Assembly (NCBI RefSeq): GCF_900113015.1
Contig: NZ_FONV01000008.1
Location: 62,001 to 126,000 of the forward strand
Direction: 5' to 3'
DNA: 64,000 bases
Source: Actinoplanes philippinensis
Lineage (GTDB): Bacteria > Actinomycetota > Actinomycetes > Mycobacteriales > Micromonosporaceae
The translations under genes were made by a program, and so were the position numbers. The notes beneath the pieces are model-generated. The model had not been told where the DNA came from, did no database searches, and saw only the letters and a list, made by a program, of their open reading frames with translations. Of the stretch, positions 1 to 8,599 are shown piece by piece. Numbering within the stretch: the first letter of the stretch is position 1; each line of letters starts with the position of its first letter.

Positions 1-1009
1 GCAGCACGACGGCCGCGAACGCCTCGTTGATCTCGACCAGGTCGAGGTCGTCGACGGTGAGGCCGGCCTTGTCGAGCGCCTTGCGGGAGGCCGGGGCGGG
101 GCCGGTCAGCATGATCGTCGGGTCGGCGCCGCTGAGGGCGGCCGACACGATCCGGGCGCGCGGGGTGAGCCCGGCGCGCTGCCCGGCCCGCTCCGAGCCG
201 ATCAGGACGAGGGCCGCGCCGTCGACGATGCCGGACGAGTTGCCGGCGCTGTGCACGTGGTTGATCTTCTCGACCCAGTGGTATTTCTGCAGGGCCACGG
301 CGTCGAAGCCGCCCTGGTCGCCGATGGTGGCGAAGGAGGCGGGCAGCCGGCCCAGGCTCTCCACCGTGCTGTCGGCGCGGATGTGCTCGTCACGGTCGAG
401 GACGAGCAGGCCGTTGCGGTCGCGGACCGGGACGACCGAGCGGTCGAACCAGCCGTTGCTCCAGGCCTTCGCGGCTTTCTGCTGGGAGCCGACGGCATAC
501 GCGTCGACGTCCTCCCGGGTGAGGCCGTCCATCGTGGCGATCAGGTCGGCGCTGATGCCCTGCGGGATGAAGTCGGTGGCGAGGGCCGTCTCGGGGTCCA
601 TCGCCCAGGCGCCGCCGTCGGAGCCCATCGGCACCCGTGACATCGACTCGACGCCGCCGGCGAGGACCAGGTCCTCCCAGCCGGAGCGGATCTTCTGGGC
701 GGCGATGTTGACCGCCTCCAGGCCGGAGCCGCAGAAGCGGTTGAGCTGGACGCCGGACACCTGGTAGGGCAGGCCGGCGGCGAGCGCCGCGGTCTTGGCG
801 ATGTCGGAGCCCTGGTCGCCGAGCGGGGATACCACGCCGAGCACGACGTCCTCGATGTCGGCGGGGTCGACCGACGGGAAGCGGCGGCGGAGCTCGTCGA
901 TCAGCCCGACCACCAGCGAGATGGGTTTGACCCCGTGCAGGGCTCCGTTCTTCTTTCCCCGGCCGCGCGGTGTGCGCACGGCGTCGTACAGATAGGCCTC
1001 GGTCGTCAT
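1..1009 (-). CDS. Acetyl-CoA C-acyltransferase (thiolase), 3' end beyond window
   Basis: Thiolase-superfamily enzyme, expected to cleave or form beta-ketoacyl-CoA in fatty-acid or related catabolism in the cytoplasm. The protein starts MTTEAYLYDAVRTPRGRGKK, typical of FadA-type thiolases. It carries the nucleophile motif NRFCGSG with Cys at about residue 93, the central GGVESMSRVPMG motif, and close to the window edge the NEAFA motif. The last part, including the C-terminal CxG active-site motif, lies outside the window. The ATG at 1009 is preceded by GGGAGCTGTCG, a fair ribosome site. It is divergent from the tandem-TetR gene, which is a plausible regulator. The plus-strand open frames here are antisense shadows. 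The exact substrate cannot be read from the sequence. Confidence 0.93.
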   Translation of the reverse strand, partial: MTTEAYLYDAVRTPRGRGKKNGALHGVKPISLVVGLIDELRRRFPSVDPADIEDVVLGVVSPLGDQGSDIAKTAALAAGLPYQVSGVQLNRFCGSGLEAVNIAAQKIRSGWEDLVLAGGVESMSRVPMGSDGGAWAMDPETALATDFIPQGISADLIATMDGLTREDVDAYAVGSQQKAAKAWSNGWFDRSVVPVRDRNGLLVLDRDEHIRADSTVESLGRLPASFATIGDQGGFDAVALQKYHWVEKINHVHSAGNSSGIVDGAALVLIGSERAGQRAGLTPRARIVSAALSGADPTIMLTGPAPASRKALDKAGLTVDDLDLVEINEAFAAVVL

Positions 1010-1036
1010 CGACAGCTCCCCTGCATGCGAATTGCG

Positions 1037-1044
1037 ACTAACTT
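1037..1044. promoter_or_regulatory. ACTAACTT motif between thiolase and tandem TetR
   Basis: ACTAACTT lies in the intergenic region shared by the divergent thiolase and TetR genes. The same eight bases occur in inverted orientation (AAGTTAGT) at 2378-2385, upstream of the acyl-CoA synthetase. A shared half-site for the adjacent regulator is inferred. An eight-base match alone is weak evidence. Confidence 0.3.
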
Positions 1045-1123
1045 TTGCCGATGTTTCCGCTAGGTGTCAAGGATACGAAGCCAAAGGTCGGGTGAACCAC
1101 AGAGCACCGTTAGGCTGTGCTGC

Positions 1124-2329
1124 ATGAGCGTCGCCGCGGCCGGCGAACCGGCACCAGCAGAGGTCCGCAAACGCCCCAAGAACCGCAAGTCGCAGCTGGC
1201 TCTGGCCGCGGCCGAGATGTTCTGCGAGCGCGGCTATCACGGTGTGAGCCTCGACGAGATCGCCACCGCGGTCGGCATCAGCGGCCCGGCCATCTACCGG
1301 CACTTCCCCAACAAGTACGCGATGCTGGTCCACGCCACCCGGCAGCTGGTCGAGGCAGTACTGACCGCCACCGACCTGCCCGCCGGCGGCGATCCGGAGC
1401 AGCGGCTCGACCAGCTGCTCGCGGTGCTGGCGCGGCTCGCCGTCGACCACCGCCGGGTGGCCGGGCTCTACCAGTGGGAGTGGCGTTATCTGGAGCCGGA
1501 GCATCGTGAGGAGTTCCTGGCCGAGCTGGGCACGCTCGCCGCGCGGCTGGCCGATCCGCTGCGGGCGGTGCGGCCCGAGCTGACCGGCCGGGATACGTAT
1601 GCGCTGGTCCGTGCGGCGCTCAGTGTCTTCGGCAGTCTGGGCACGCACCGGGCGGCGATCGCGCGTGGCCGGGCCGAGGCGGTGTTGCGCCGGGTGGCGT
1701 GGGCGGTGCTGCGCGACGAGCCGGCCACCCCGGTGTCGCCGTTGCCGGAGCATCCGTCGCCGGAGCCGGTGACGGGGGTGACGGCCCGGCGGGAGATCCT
1801 GCTGGCCGAGTCGATCACGTTGTTCCACCGGCACGGCTATCACGCGGTCGCGGTGGAGGACATCGGCCGGGCCGCGGGGATCAACGCGTCAAGCGTCTAT
1901 CGTTACTTTCCCGGCAAGGCCGACATCCTGGCCGCGGCGTTCTACCGGGCGTCCGAGCGGGTCACCGAGTCGACCGCGGCGGCGCTGGCCGGGGCCGCCG
2001 GCGACGAGGACGCGCTGCGGCGGATGGCGGAGTCCTACGTGGAGCTGACCTTCGAGCGCAGCGCCCTGGTCTCGGTCTATCTCGCGGAGAACAACAACCT
2101 GCCCCGGGCCGACCGGCATGAGCTGCGCAAGATGCAGCGGCTGCACGTCGAGGAGTGGGTGCGCCTGCTCGGCCGGCTGCGCCCCGGGCTGGCCGCGCCG
2201 GAGGCCCGGGTGCTGGTGCACGCCGGGCTCAACCTGGTCACCGATCTGAGCCGGCTGGTCCGCTTCGACCGCCGCTCGGGCATGGACCGGCATCTCGTCC
2301 GGTTGACGCTGACCGTGCTGAAAGCCTGA
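1124..2329 (+). CDS. Tandem TetR-family transcriptional regulator (two TetR units)
   Basis: A 401-residue protein containing two complete TetR-like units in one chain. The first DNA-binding domain (about residues 20-65) reads AAEMFCERGYHGVSLDEIA followed by GPAIYRHFPNKYAML. The second (about 225-275) reads AESITLFHRHGYHAVAVEDI followed by SVYRYFPGKADIL. Each is followed by a helical ligand-binding-type region. A normal TetR monomer has about 200 residues, so this is a covalent dimer-like fusion. I chose the ATG at 1124 because the upstream extension is low-quality sequence. It sits between a divergent thiolase and a co-directional acyl-CoA synthetase, which suggests control of lipid or steroid-type catabolism by an acyl-CoA ligand. 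The ligand is inference. Confidence 0.9.
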   Translation: MSVAAAGEPAPAEVRKRPKNRKSQLALAAAEMFCERGYHGVSLDEIATAVGISGPAIYRHFPNKYAMLVHATRQLVEAVLTATDLPAGGDPEQRLDQLLAVLARLAVDHRRVAGLYQWEWRYLEPEHREEFLAELGTLAARLADPLRAVRPELTGRDTYALVRAALSVFGSLGTHRAAIARGRAEAVLRRVAWAVLRDEPATPVSPLPEHPSPEPVTGVTARREILLAESITLFHRHGYHAVAVEDIGRAAGINASSVYRYFPGKADILAAAFYRASERVTESTAAALAGAAGDEDALRRMAESYVELTFERSALVSVYLAENNNLPRADRHELRKMQRLHVEEWVRLLGRLRPGLAAPEARVLVHAGLNLVTDLSRLVRFDRRSGMDRHLVRLTLTVLKA

Positions 2330-2377
2330 TGAAACCCGGAGAAAGTTAAGCCGGATTCGCATGCTGTTCTTCCCAGG

Positions 2378-2385
2378 AAGTTAGT
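2378..2385. promoter_or_regulatory. AAGTTAGT motif upstream of acyl-CoA synthetase
   Basis: Inverted copy of the ACTAACTT motif found at 1037-1044, 57 bp upstream of the synthetase start. A related AAGTTAA occurs at 2343-2349. It may be a half-operator for the tandem TetR protein. This is weak, based only on recurrence. Confidence 0.28.
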
Positions 2386-2441
2386 GCGCGTTTACAGTCG
2401 CGCCATAGCCGTCCGTCTTCGGCTCTCCCAGGAGGCAGCTC

Positions 2442-4268
2442 ATGGATCCCGCCGTCCAGCAGCGGTGCGCCGACATGGCCCGCGACCTGACGATCCCCGC
2501 TCTGCTGCACCGCAACGCCACCGAGTTCCCCGACCTGCCCGCGCTCAGCCTGCTCGGCTCGGCCGGCACGCTGACCTGGCGACAGCTGCGCGACGAGGTC
2601 GCGGTGCTCGCCCGCGGCCTGGCCGACCTGGGCCTCGGCTCCGGCGACCGCCTGCTGATCATGATGTCCGGCCGCCCCGAGCACTGGCTGATCGACCTCG
2701 CCGCGGCCTCGCTCGGGGCGATCCCGTCGACCGTCTACGCCACCCTCTCCACCGACCAGTTGCGCTACCTGGCCCGCCACTCGAAGGCCGGGATCGTCGT
2801 GCTGGAGGACGACGCCGCGCTGGAGCGCTGGCAGCCGGTCCTCGACGAGGTCCCGCAGATCCGCCGGGTGGTCGTGGCCGACCGGGCCGCCTCCGACCCG
2901 GAAGGCCGGATCATCTCGCTGCGGCACGTCAGCATCCGGGGCGCCGCCGCACACCAGGCCGACCCGGGAGCCTTCGAGAAGACCTGGCGGGAGGTACGCC
3001 CGGAGCAGCCCGTGACACTGCTGTACACCTCCGGCACCACCGGTGACCCGAAAGGTGTCGTGCTCACCCACCACAACGTGCTCTACCAGTGCGTCGTCAT
3101 GGAGCACACGATCGACACCCCGGACCACGCCGGCTCCCTGGCGTACCTTCCGCTCGCGCACATCGCCGAACGGATCCTCGGCATCTACAACCCGATCTAC
3201 CGGGCCGGTCACGTCACCATCTGCCCGGACCCCGCGCAGCTGCTCGCCGGACTGGTGACGGTGCGCCCGGTGTCGTTCTTCGGCGTGCCCCGCATCTGGG
3301 AGAAGATGGTCGCCGGCGTCCAGGGGCAGCTGGCCGCCGCCGACCCCGCGGTGCGGGCCGCGGTCGACGCCGCCCGCGCCGTGGCCACCGAGGTCCACCG
3401 GCTGCGCGAGGCGGGCCGGCCGGTCCCGGACGAGCTGGCCGCCCGGCACGCCGCCCTGGACGCGCAGGTGCTCCGGCCGCTGCGCGCGAGACTCGGCCTG
3501 GACAACCTGCGGTGGGCCGGCAGCGGCGCCGCGCCGATCCCGGTGGCGGTCCTGTTCTACCTGGCGAGCATCGGGATCGACGTGCTCGAGGTGTGGGGGA
3601 TGACCGAGACCACCGGGACGGCCACGATCAACACGCCGGAGAGCTTCCGGACCGGGTCGGTCGGGCGGGCCAACGGCGGCATGGAGATCCGGCTGGCCGG
3701 CGACGGCGAGATCCTGGTCCGCGGGCCGCTGGTCAGCGCCGGTTACCTGAGCGCCGACGGCGGCATCGAGCCGATCACCGACGCCGACGGCTGGCTGGCC
3801 ACCGGCGACGTCGGGGTGCTCGACGACGACGGCTTCCTGACCATCACCGACCGCAAGAAGGAACTGATCATCAATTCGAGCGGGAAGAACATCTCACCCG
3901 CGCAGATCGAGAACCTGCTGCGGGCGCATCCGCTGATCGCGCAGGCGGTGGCGGTGGGCGACCGGCGGCCGTACGTCACCGCCCTGATCGTCCTGGACGA
4001 GGAGATCGCGCCGCTCTGGGCCCGTTCCAAGGGCCTGCCCGCCACGACCGTCGCCGAGCTGGCCGACGACCCGGCGCTGCGGGCCGAGATCGACGCCGCG
4101 GTGGCCGCCGCCAACAGCCGGCTGTCGCGTCCCGAGCAGGTCAAGACGTACCGGGTGCTGGCCCGCGGCTGGAGTCCCGAGACCGGGGAGCTGACCCCCA
4201 CGCTGAAGCTGCGGCGCCGGATCATCCACGACCGCTACGCCGACGAGATCGGCGCGCTCTACGGCTGA
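2442..4268 (+). CDS. Long-chain acyl-CoA synthetase / AMP-dependent ligase (FadD type)
   Basis: A 608-residue ANL-superfamily adenylating enzyme of the long-chain fatty acid type (FAA1-like). It activates a carboxylic acid with ATP and transfers it to CoA. The AMP-binding P-loop-like motif LLYTSGTTGDPKGVV is at about residue 193. The later motifs VWGMTETTG (about 385), GWLATGDVG (about 447) and DRKKELIINSSGKN (about 468, ending in the lysine/asparagine region of the hinge) are all intact. The start ATG follows GGAGGCAGCTC, a strong ribosome site. It sits downstream of the tandem TetR regulator and may share control with the thiolase. Substrate chain length is not evident. Confidence 0.94.
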   Translation: MDPAVQQRCADMARDLTIPALLHRNATEFPDLPALSLLGSAGTLTWRQLRDEVAVLARGLADLGLGSGDRLLIMMSGRPEHWLIDLAAASLGAIPSTVYATLSTDQLRYLARHSKAGIVVLEDDAALERWQPVLDEVPQIRRVVVADRAASDPEGRIISLRHVSIRGAAAHQADPGAFEKTWREVRPEQPVTLLYTSGTTGDPKGVVLTHHNVLYQCVVMEHTIDTPDHAGSLAYLPLAHIAERILGIYNPIYRAGHVTICPDPAQLLAGLVTVRPVSFFGVPRIWEKMVAGVQGQLAAADPAVRAAVDAARAVATEVHRLREAGRPVPDELAARHAALDAQVLRPLRARLGLDNLRWAGSGAAPIPVAVLFYLASIGIDVLEVWGMTETTGTATINTPESFRTGSVGRANGGMEIRLAGDGEILVRGPLVSAGYLSADGGIEPITDADGWLATGDVGVLDDDGFLTITDRKKELIINSSGKNISPAQIENLLRAHPLIAQAVAVGDRRPYVTALIVLDEEIAPLWARSKGLPATTVAELADDPALRAEIDAAVAAANSRLSRPEQVKTYRVLARGWSPETGELTPTLKLRRRIIHDRYADEIGALYG

Positions 4269-4276
4269 CACGGGCA

Positions 4277-4305
4277 CCGGCCGGAACCCGTGGGGTTCCG
4301 GCCGG
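4277..4305. terminator. Bidirectional hairpin terminator
   Basis: Perfect 12-bp arms (4277-4288 and 4294-4305) around a 5-base loop lie between the convergent acyl-CoA synthetase and the small secreted protein gene. There is no T-tract, as is usual in high-GC actinomycetes. Confidence 0.75.
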
Positions 4306-4316
4306 CCCGGACAACA

Positions 4317-4643
4317 TCAGTAGCAGAACTCGTTGAAGCCCTCGGCGTAGCCGCGTTCCCAGCCGTCCTCGTAACCGCGCCGGTAGTCCGACTCTCCGCC
4401 GCCGCCGCGCAGGCTGTAGGCCCTGGAGCGGCTGTCGCACTCGTCCTTGGCTTCACGCCAGCCGTCTTTACGGCCGTCCCGGTAACCCCTGCGGTAGGCC
4501 TTGCTCGGCCACGGGTCACTCGGCTGGGCGGTCTGTGTGGTCGGCGCCGGTGTGGCGACAGCCGGGGCCGTCACGCCGATGATTCCGGTGCTGGCCAGGA
4601 AGAGCGTTCCAGCGGCCATGACACAGCTCTTGCGAAGGTTCAT
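4317..4643 (-). CDS. Small secreted protein with GY-x-DG repeats
   Basis: A 108-residue protein of unknown function. A Sec signal peptide (MNLRKSCVMAAGTLFLASTG, cleavage likely near AVATPAP) precedes a low-complexity linker. A charged region follows with repeated aromatic/glycine units YRRGYRDGRKDG, YRRGYEDGWERG and YAEGF. Two cysteines, in DECDS and the C-terminal FCY, could form a disulfide. The ATG at 4643 was chosen over longer starts because GGGGGAG sits at ideal spacing and the signal peptide starts there. GYxDG repeats occur in several uncharacterised exported bacterial proteins. I cannot assign a role. Confidence 0.75.
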   Translation of the reverse strand: MNLRKSCVMAAGTLFLASTGIIGVTAPAVATPAPTTQTAQPSDPWPSKAYRRGYRDGRKDGWREAKDECDSRSRAYSLRGGGGESDYRRGYEDGWERGYAEGFNEFCY

Positions 4644-4919
4644 CGTTTCTCCCCCGTTGGTCCCGGGGCGCCGGCATGGCGTCCCGGCAACGGAAAACCT
4701 ACGCGCCACCCGGTGGCGGGGGAGGAGAACCGTAGCCGGTGGCCCATTCGTACGAGTAGTTCGCACCGTTCAGCGGACCATGTCGGACATCGGAGAATTA
4801 CCCCCTATTCGTTGTGTGCTGGATCATGTTTTGCCTGGTCACCGGCCGTTCGGCTGACTTCGTTCCGGCGAGATTGCGGCAAGATCGCTACGGTCACGAA
4901 TCGGAAAGCGGGTGCCGCC

Positions 4920-5921
4920 TTGAAACGCCGTCAGCTGTTGACCCTGCTGGCCCTCACCGGCACGGCGGGCTGCGGCACGTCCCCGGAACCGCCCGCCGCC
5001 GCGCCGGCGCCCTCCCCGGCCCAGCGGCTCGGGTCGGCGCTCGCCACCACGGCGCCGTCGCCGTCGCTGTCACCCGGGCCGACGGCGACGCCCACTGCGT
5101 CGGCCACCGGCAAGCCCGGCGTCATGCTCGGCTCCTACCTGGCGCTCGGCGGGAAGACCCTGCGGCAGAGCCTGGCCCTGCGCCGCGAGCAGCTGGGCCG
5201 CGACCAGCGGATCGTGCACCGCTTCTACCCGTGGGACGGCTACGTGCCCACCGCCGAGCCGGACGTCGCCGGCCACAGCATGCTGATGGTCTCCTGGCAC
5301 GGCGCGCCCTGGGCCGGGATCCTCGACGGTGGCTCGGACGCCGGCATCCGCTCGGTGGCCCGCAAACTGCGGGACATGGACCGCCCGATCCTGCTGCGCT
5401 GGGGCTGGGAGATGAACGGCGACTGGTTCCCGTGGTCCGGGGCGGCCAACGGCCAGGACCCGGCGGGGTACGTGCGGGTCTGGCGCCGCCTGCACCGGAT
5501 CTTCGCCGAGCAGGACGCCGGCAACGTGTCGTGGATCTGGAGCCCCAACTGGAACTCGTCACCGGACGTCTCCTGGAACCAGATGCAGCGCTACTACCCG
5601 GGCGACGACTACGTCGACTGGGTGGGCGTGTCCGGCTACAACTTCTACGGCGAGTCCCCGGCCACCCTGTTCGGGCCGGTCACCCGCCGGTACGGCGCCC
5701 GTAAGCCGATCATCCTGAGCGAGACCGCCGCGGTGTCCGGCAAGGCCGGGTACATCAGGAAGCTGCACACCTGGGTCGAGGACAATCCGGCGGTCGGCGC
5801 CGTCGTCTGGTTCGACACCGACATCCAGGAGGGCACCGACCACGACTTCCGGTTCGACACCGACGCGTCGGCGCTCGCCGCCTACCGGGCGATGGCCCGC
5901 GACCCGCATTTCAACGGCTGA
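4920..5921 (+). CDS. Secreted lipoprotein glycoside hydrolase, GH26-like (beta-mannanase type)
   Basis: A predicted 333-residue lipoprotein with N-terminal KRRQLL, a hydrophobic stretch and lipobox TAGC (Cys18), then a Pro/Ala/Ser/Thr linker to about residue 65. The catalytic domain resembles glycoside hydrolase family 26: FYPWDG, the acid/base segment LLRWGWEMNGDWFPW (Glu at about 164), WSPNW, YPGDDYVDWVGVSGYNFYG, and the likely nucleophile in ILSETA (about 267). GH26 enzymes cleave beta-1,4-mannans or related beta-glucans, and related domains occur in exopolysaccharide processing. The only start that places the signal peptide correctly is TTG at 4920, with GGAAAG about 12 bases upstream. 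Export and lipid anchoring are well supported; the substrate is not. Confidence 0.85.
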   Translation: MKRRQLLTLLALTGTAGCGTSPEPPAAAPAPSPAQRLGSALATTAPSPSLSPGPTATPTASATGKPGVMLGSYLALGGKTLRQSLALRREQLGRDQRIVHRFYPWDGYVPTAEPDVAGHSMLMVSWHGAPWAGILDGGSDAGIRSVARKLRDMDRPILLRWGWEMNGDWFPWSGAANGQDPAGYVRVWRRLHRIFAEQDAGNVSWIWSPNWNSSPDVSWNQMQRYYPGDDYVDWVGVSGYNFYGESPATLFGPVTRRYGARKPIILSETAAVSGKAGYIRKLHTWVEDNPAVGAVVWFDTDIQEGTDHDFRFDTDASALAAYRAMARDPHFNG

Positions 5922-5964
5922 AAATGACAGGCGGCGGCGCGGGGGGTGCGGGCAAAATGCCGGC

Positions 5965-6519
5965 ATGCCTTTCGATGACGTCGCAGGCCTCTCCTCCGCC
6001 TGGGCGGCCGGGGAGAGGATCAAGTTCCTGTATTTCTGGAAGCACGAGCCCGAGCGGGACGGCAGTGTCGGCGCGGGTTGCCTGAGCCAGTGGTGGCCGG
6101 GCACGTTCGAGGTGGACGGGCGGGCGTTCGCGTCGGCCGAGCACTACATGATGTGGCGCAAGGCCGTGCTGTTCGGCGACGAGGCGATGGCCGAGCGGAT
6201 CCTGGCCGCGTCGCATCCGCACCAGGCGAAACGACTCGGCGGGTTGGTGTCCGGATTCGATCAGGACGTGTGGGACGCGCACCGCAGCCCCATCGTGATC
6301 GCCGGCAACCTCGCGAAGTTCGGCCAGGATCCGGCGCTGCGCGAGTATCTGCTGACCACCGGGCGGCGGGTGCTGGTGGAGGCGAGCCCGATCGACCGGA
6401 TCTGGGGCATCGGGCTGGCCGCCGACGATCCGCGTGCGGGCGACCCGTACCGCTGGAGGGGTCTCAATCTTCTGGGTTTCGCCCTGATGCAGGTCCGCGA
6501 GCAGTTGGCCCGGGCCTGA
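5965..6519 (+). CDS. NADAR family protein (YbiA-like N-glycosidase)
   Basis: A 184-residue NADAR-domain protein. The family motifs are visible: IKFLYFWKH, CLSQWWPGTFEVDG, FASAEHYMMWRKAVLFGD, HPHQAKRLG, GNLAKFGQDPALREYLL, and the C-terminal IWGIGL...DPYRWRGLNLLGFALM. Family knowledge: YbiA-type NADAR proteins hydrolyse N-glycosidic bonds of damaged riboflavin intermediates, and other members act on ADP-ribosylated guanine or NAD-derived metabolites. This copy is monocistronic, about 45 bp after the GH26 gene, with no riboflavin genes nearby. Its role as a metabolite-repair or ADP-ribosyl-removing enzyme is therefore open. Confidence 0.9.
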   Translation: MPFDDVAGLSSAWAAGERIKFLYFWKHEPERDGSVGAGCLSQWWPGTFEVDGRAFASAEHYMMWRKAVLFGDEAMAERILAASHPHQAKRLGGLVSGFDQDVWDAHRSPIVIAGNLAKFGQDPALREYLLTTGRRVLVEASPIDRIWGIGLAADDPRAGDPYRWRGLNLLGFALMQVREQLARA

Positions 6520-6524
6520 CCGGC

Positions 6525-6665
6525 CCGGCCGCTGGAGCGCCCGCACGATGGTGGCGTCGACCTGCCCGCACCCGTCGAGATCACCGGAGGCATCGGCCTG
6601 CGATGCTTCTCGATACGTGCCCAGGTGCCGCCCGGCTTCCACCGGGTGAACCAGTCGTAACAGGT
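6525..6665 (-). pseudogene. IS5-family transposase remnant (frameshifted)
   Basis: Two adjacent minus-strand frames together resemble part of an IS5/IS427-type transposase. About 6661-6600 encodes CYDWFTRWKPGGTWARI, like the RYRWF.RW..DGTW segment. About 6600-6540, in another frame, encodes GQVDATIVRALQRPG, like the VDxTIVRAHQHAAG segment. There is no intact open frame, no second half and no terminal repeat that I could find. It is a decayed fragment. The rest of 6666-6884 shows no feature. Confidence 0.5.
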
Positions 6666-6884
6666 CTTCGCCGGCCGCCGGTCTCACTGTGGTGTCGAAA
6701 CGTACGGACATGAGGTCCGTCGACGATCAAGCGGTGTCAAATGGGCTGTTCAAACGGTGTTGAAGAACCGGAGATGGCCACTCGGTAGGTGTCCTTCGCC
6801 AACGAGGTTTGTCCCGGCGACGGTTTCTGCCGCTCAGGTTAGTCCCTGGCCGGATTTCCGGCGGTGACCCGTAGCCACACGATG

Positions 6885-7763
6885 TCAAGGGTGGGCCGGG
6901 GCGTCCGCGGCGAAGGCGGCGATCCGTGCGGCGAGATCGTCGGGATGCCAGAGGACGAGGTCGTGGCTGGCTTCGGGGATTATCTCCGCGACGGCGCGCG
7001 GCATCCGGGCATTGACCGTGGCCGCGATCTCTCCGGTGTCGTACAGCTGGCTGTGGCCGCCTAGCAGCACCAGCGTCGGCGTCGTGATCCGTTCGAGTTC
7101 GCCGTCGGTGAGCGGGGTGGGCGGGATGTGCTTTCGCCGGAAGCCGAAGGTGGCTTTGACCAGCGGCATCGCGTCGTCGTCGCGCAAGGCGAGGTTGCGC
7201 AGCGGGCGGGCCAGTGCGTGCCGGATCGGTCGGGGCGCGAAGCTGGCGAGCCCGCACGCGATCATCCAGGTCATGAACTTCGGGCTGACCTTGCCGAAGC
7301 CGGCCGGGTCGATCAGCACGAGGCTCGCGACCGCGTCCGGTGATCGCAATGCGTGGCGTAGGGCGATCCACCCGCCGTACGAAGTGCCGACCAGGTGGGC
7401 ACGGCCGACGTCCAGCCCCGTGAGGATCTCGTCGAGCCATCGGGACCATTCGTCGCCGCTGTCGATGGCTCGGGTCTGCACCGACGGACCGGGCTCACCG
7501 ACGGGGTCGATCGCGATCACCGGGCGAGATGCGGCGAGTTGGCCGACGTATGCGTGCCACATCAGCGACGGCCCGCCCGAGCCTGGCAGCAGCACGAACG
7601 GGGTCTGCTCGCCGGAACCGAGCCGGTGGACCCGGGTGGTGCCGAAGCTGGTGACCACATCGGAGTCGACGGACGAGGGGGGCCAGAGCCGATCGACCAG
7701 ATCGTCGTAGACGGTGAAGAAGCGGTCGCGGGACTGATCACTGCGAAACTCGCCGACTGGCAT
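6885..7763 (-). CDS. Alpha/beta hydrolase
   Basis: A 292-residue alpha/beta-hydrolase fold enzyme. It has the oxyanion segment LLPGSGG, nucleophile elbow GTSYGGW (Ser), acid region TLVLLGGHSQLYD and C-terminal ASHDLVLWHPD that supplies the His. The start ATG at 7763 follows GGAGGCCACG. Longer possible starts run into the divergent TetR gene and its operator. It is transcribed divergently from that TetR gene, with the palindrome GATACGAACGTATC lying between, a common repressor/target arrangement. The substrate is unknown; an ester or epoxide is possible. Confidence 0.9.
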   Translation of the reverse strand: MPVGEFRSDQSRDRFFTVYDDLVDRLWPPSSVDSDVVTSFGTTRVHRLGSGEQTPFVLLPGSGGPSLMWHAYVGQLAASRPVIAIDPVGEPGPSVQTRAIDSGDEWSRWLDEILTGLDVGRAHLVGTSYGGWIALRHALRSPDAVASLVLIDPAGFGKVSPKFMTWMIACGLASFAPRPIRHALARPLRNLALRDDDAMPLVKATFGFRRKHIPPTPLTDGELERITTPTLVLLGGHSQLYDTGEIAATVNARMPRAVAEIIPEASHDLVLWHPDDLAARIAAFAADAPAHP

Positions 7764-7789
7764 CGTGGCCTCCGTCCAACACCTTTTCT

Positions 7790-7803
7790 GATACGAACGT
7801 ATC
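7790..7803. promoter_or_regulatory. TetR operator candidate GATACGAACGTATC
   Basis: A 6+2+6 inverted repeat in the 48-bp gap between the divergent hydrolase and TetR starts, ending only 8 bases before the GTG of the regulator. Position and symmetry suggest it represses both genes. Confidence 0.65.
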
Positions 7804-7811
7804 ATGATGCG

Positions 7812-8453
7812 GTGCCGAAACGGGTAGACCATGAACAGCGGCGACGGCAGATCGGCGAGGCCCTGCTGCGGATCGCGAGTACGCGCGGCCTGCAGTCGGC
7901 CACCATGCGTGAGGTCGCCGCCGAGGCCGGTGTCTCGCTGCGGCTGGTGCAGTACTACTTCCACACCAAGGAACAACTGCTGCTGGCTGCGCTCGCCTAC
8001 CTCGCCCAGCAACTCACCGAACGGGTGTCGGCGAGCATCCGAGCGCTCGGCCCGATCACCTCACGCGCCGTCGTCTACGGCACGCTCACCGCGATCCTGC
8101 CGACTGACGAGGAGAGCGTGCGGCTGACGCGGGCCTACACCGGCTTCTACACCTTGGTCTTCAGCAGCGAGGCGGAGATGGCCACCCGGCACGGCGCGAC
8201 CTATCCCGACAAGCTGGAATCACTGCTGGCAACGCAGATCGCCGCAGCCCAAGAGGCGGGCGAGGTGGTAACCGACGTGGACCCACCGCTGACCGCGGCC
8301 GCGCTGCTCGCGCTGACCAACGGCCTGGGTTCGAGCGTGCTGGGCGGCCAGCGCGACGGCGCCGCCGCGCTGCGGATCCTCAATGACCAGCTAGACCGGC
8401 TGTTCCACACCGGGGAGTCATCGACGGCAAAGGACAGCAGCCACGGATCCTGA
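7812..8453 (+). CDS. TetR/AcrR family transcriptional regulator
   Basis: A 213-residue TetR-family repressor. Residues 8-55 form the HTH: IASTRGLQSATMREVAAEAG, then VSLRLVQYYFHTKEQLLLAAL. The remainder is a helical ligand domain of usual length. The GTG at 7812 was chosen because it starts directly before the conserved N-terminal region (VPKRVDHEQRRRQ). Upstream extension would cross the operator and the neighbouring gene. It is likely autoregulated through the palindrome at 7790-7803 and controls the divergent hydrolase. The inducer is unknown. Confidence 0.9.
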   Translation: MPKRVDHEQRRRQIGEALLRIASTRGLQSATMREVAAEAGVSLRLVQYYFHTKEQLLLAALAYLAQQLTERVSASIRALGPITSRAVVYGTLTAILPTDEESVRLTRAYTGFYTLVFSSEAEMATRHGATYPDKLESLLATQIAAAQEAGEVVTDVDPPLTAAALLALTNGLGSSVLGGQRDGAAALRILNDQLDRLFHTGESSTAKDSSHGS

Positions 8454-8599
8454 TTTTGGTAGGGCTGATGGTGCTGTGCCGCATGCGAGCGCCTGGTCCA
8501 TGATCCGGCGGACGAGTCGGTCGAACATGGCCGAGGGTCCAGCCGAGGCGCGCGGATTCCGCTGACGAGACACCGGGACTCCCGTGACGCTCCGTAGGG

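Noticed and set aside
27..767. Long plus-strand open frame opposite the thiolase
   Set aside because: Arg/Ser/Pro-rich antisense shadow; the minus-strand thiolase frame has all family motifs.
8454..8599. Possible transposase fragment after the TetR gene
   Set aside because: Short frames only, with no motif I could match to a transposase.
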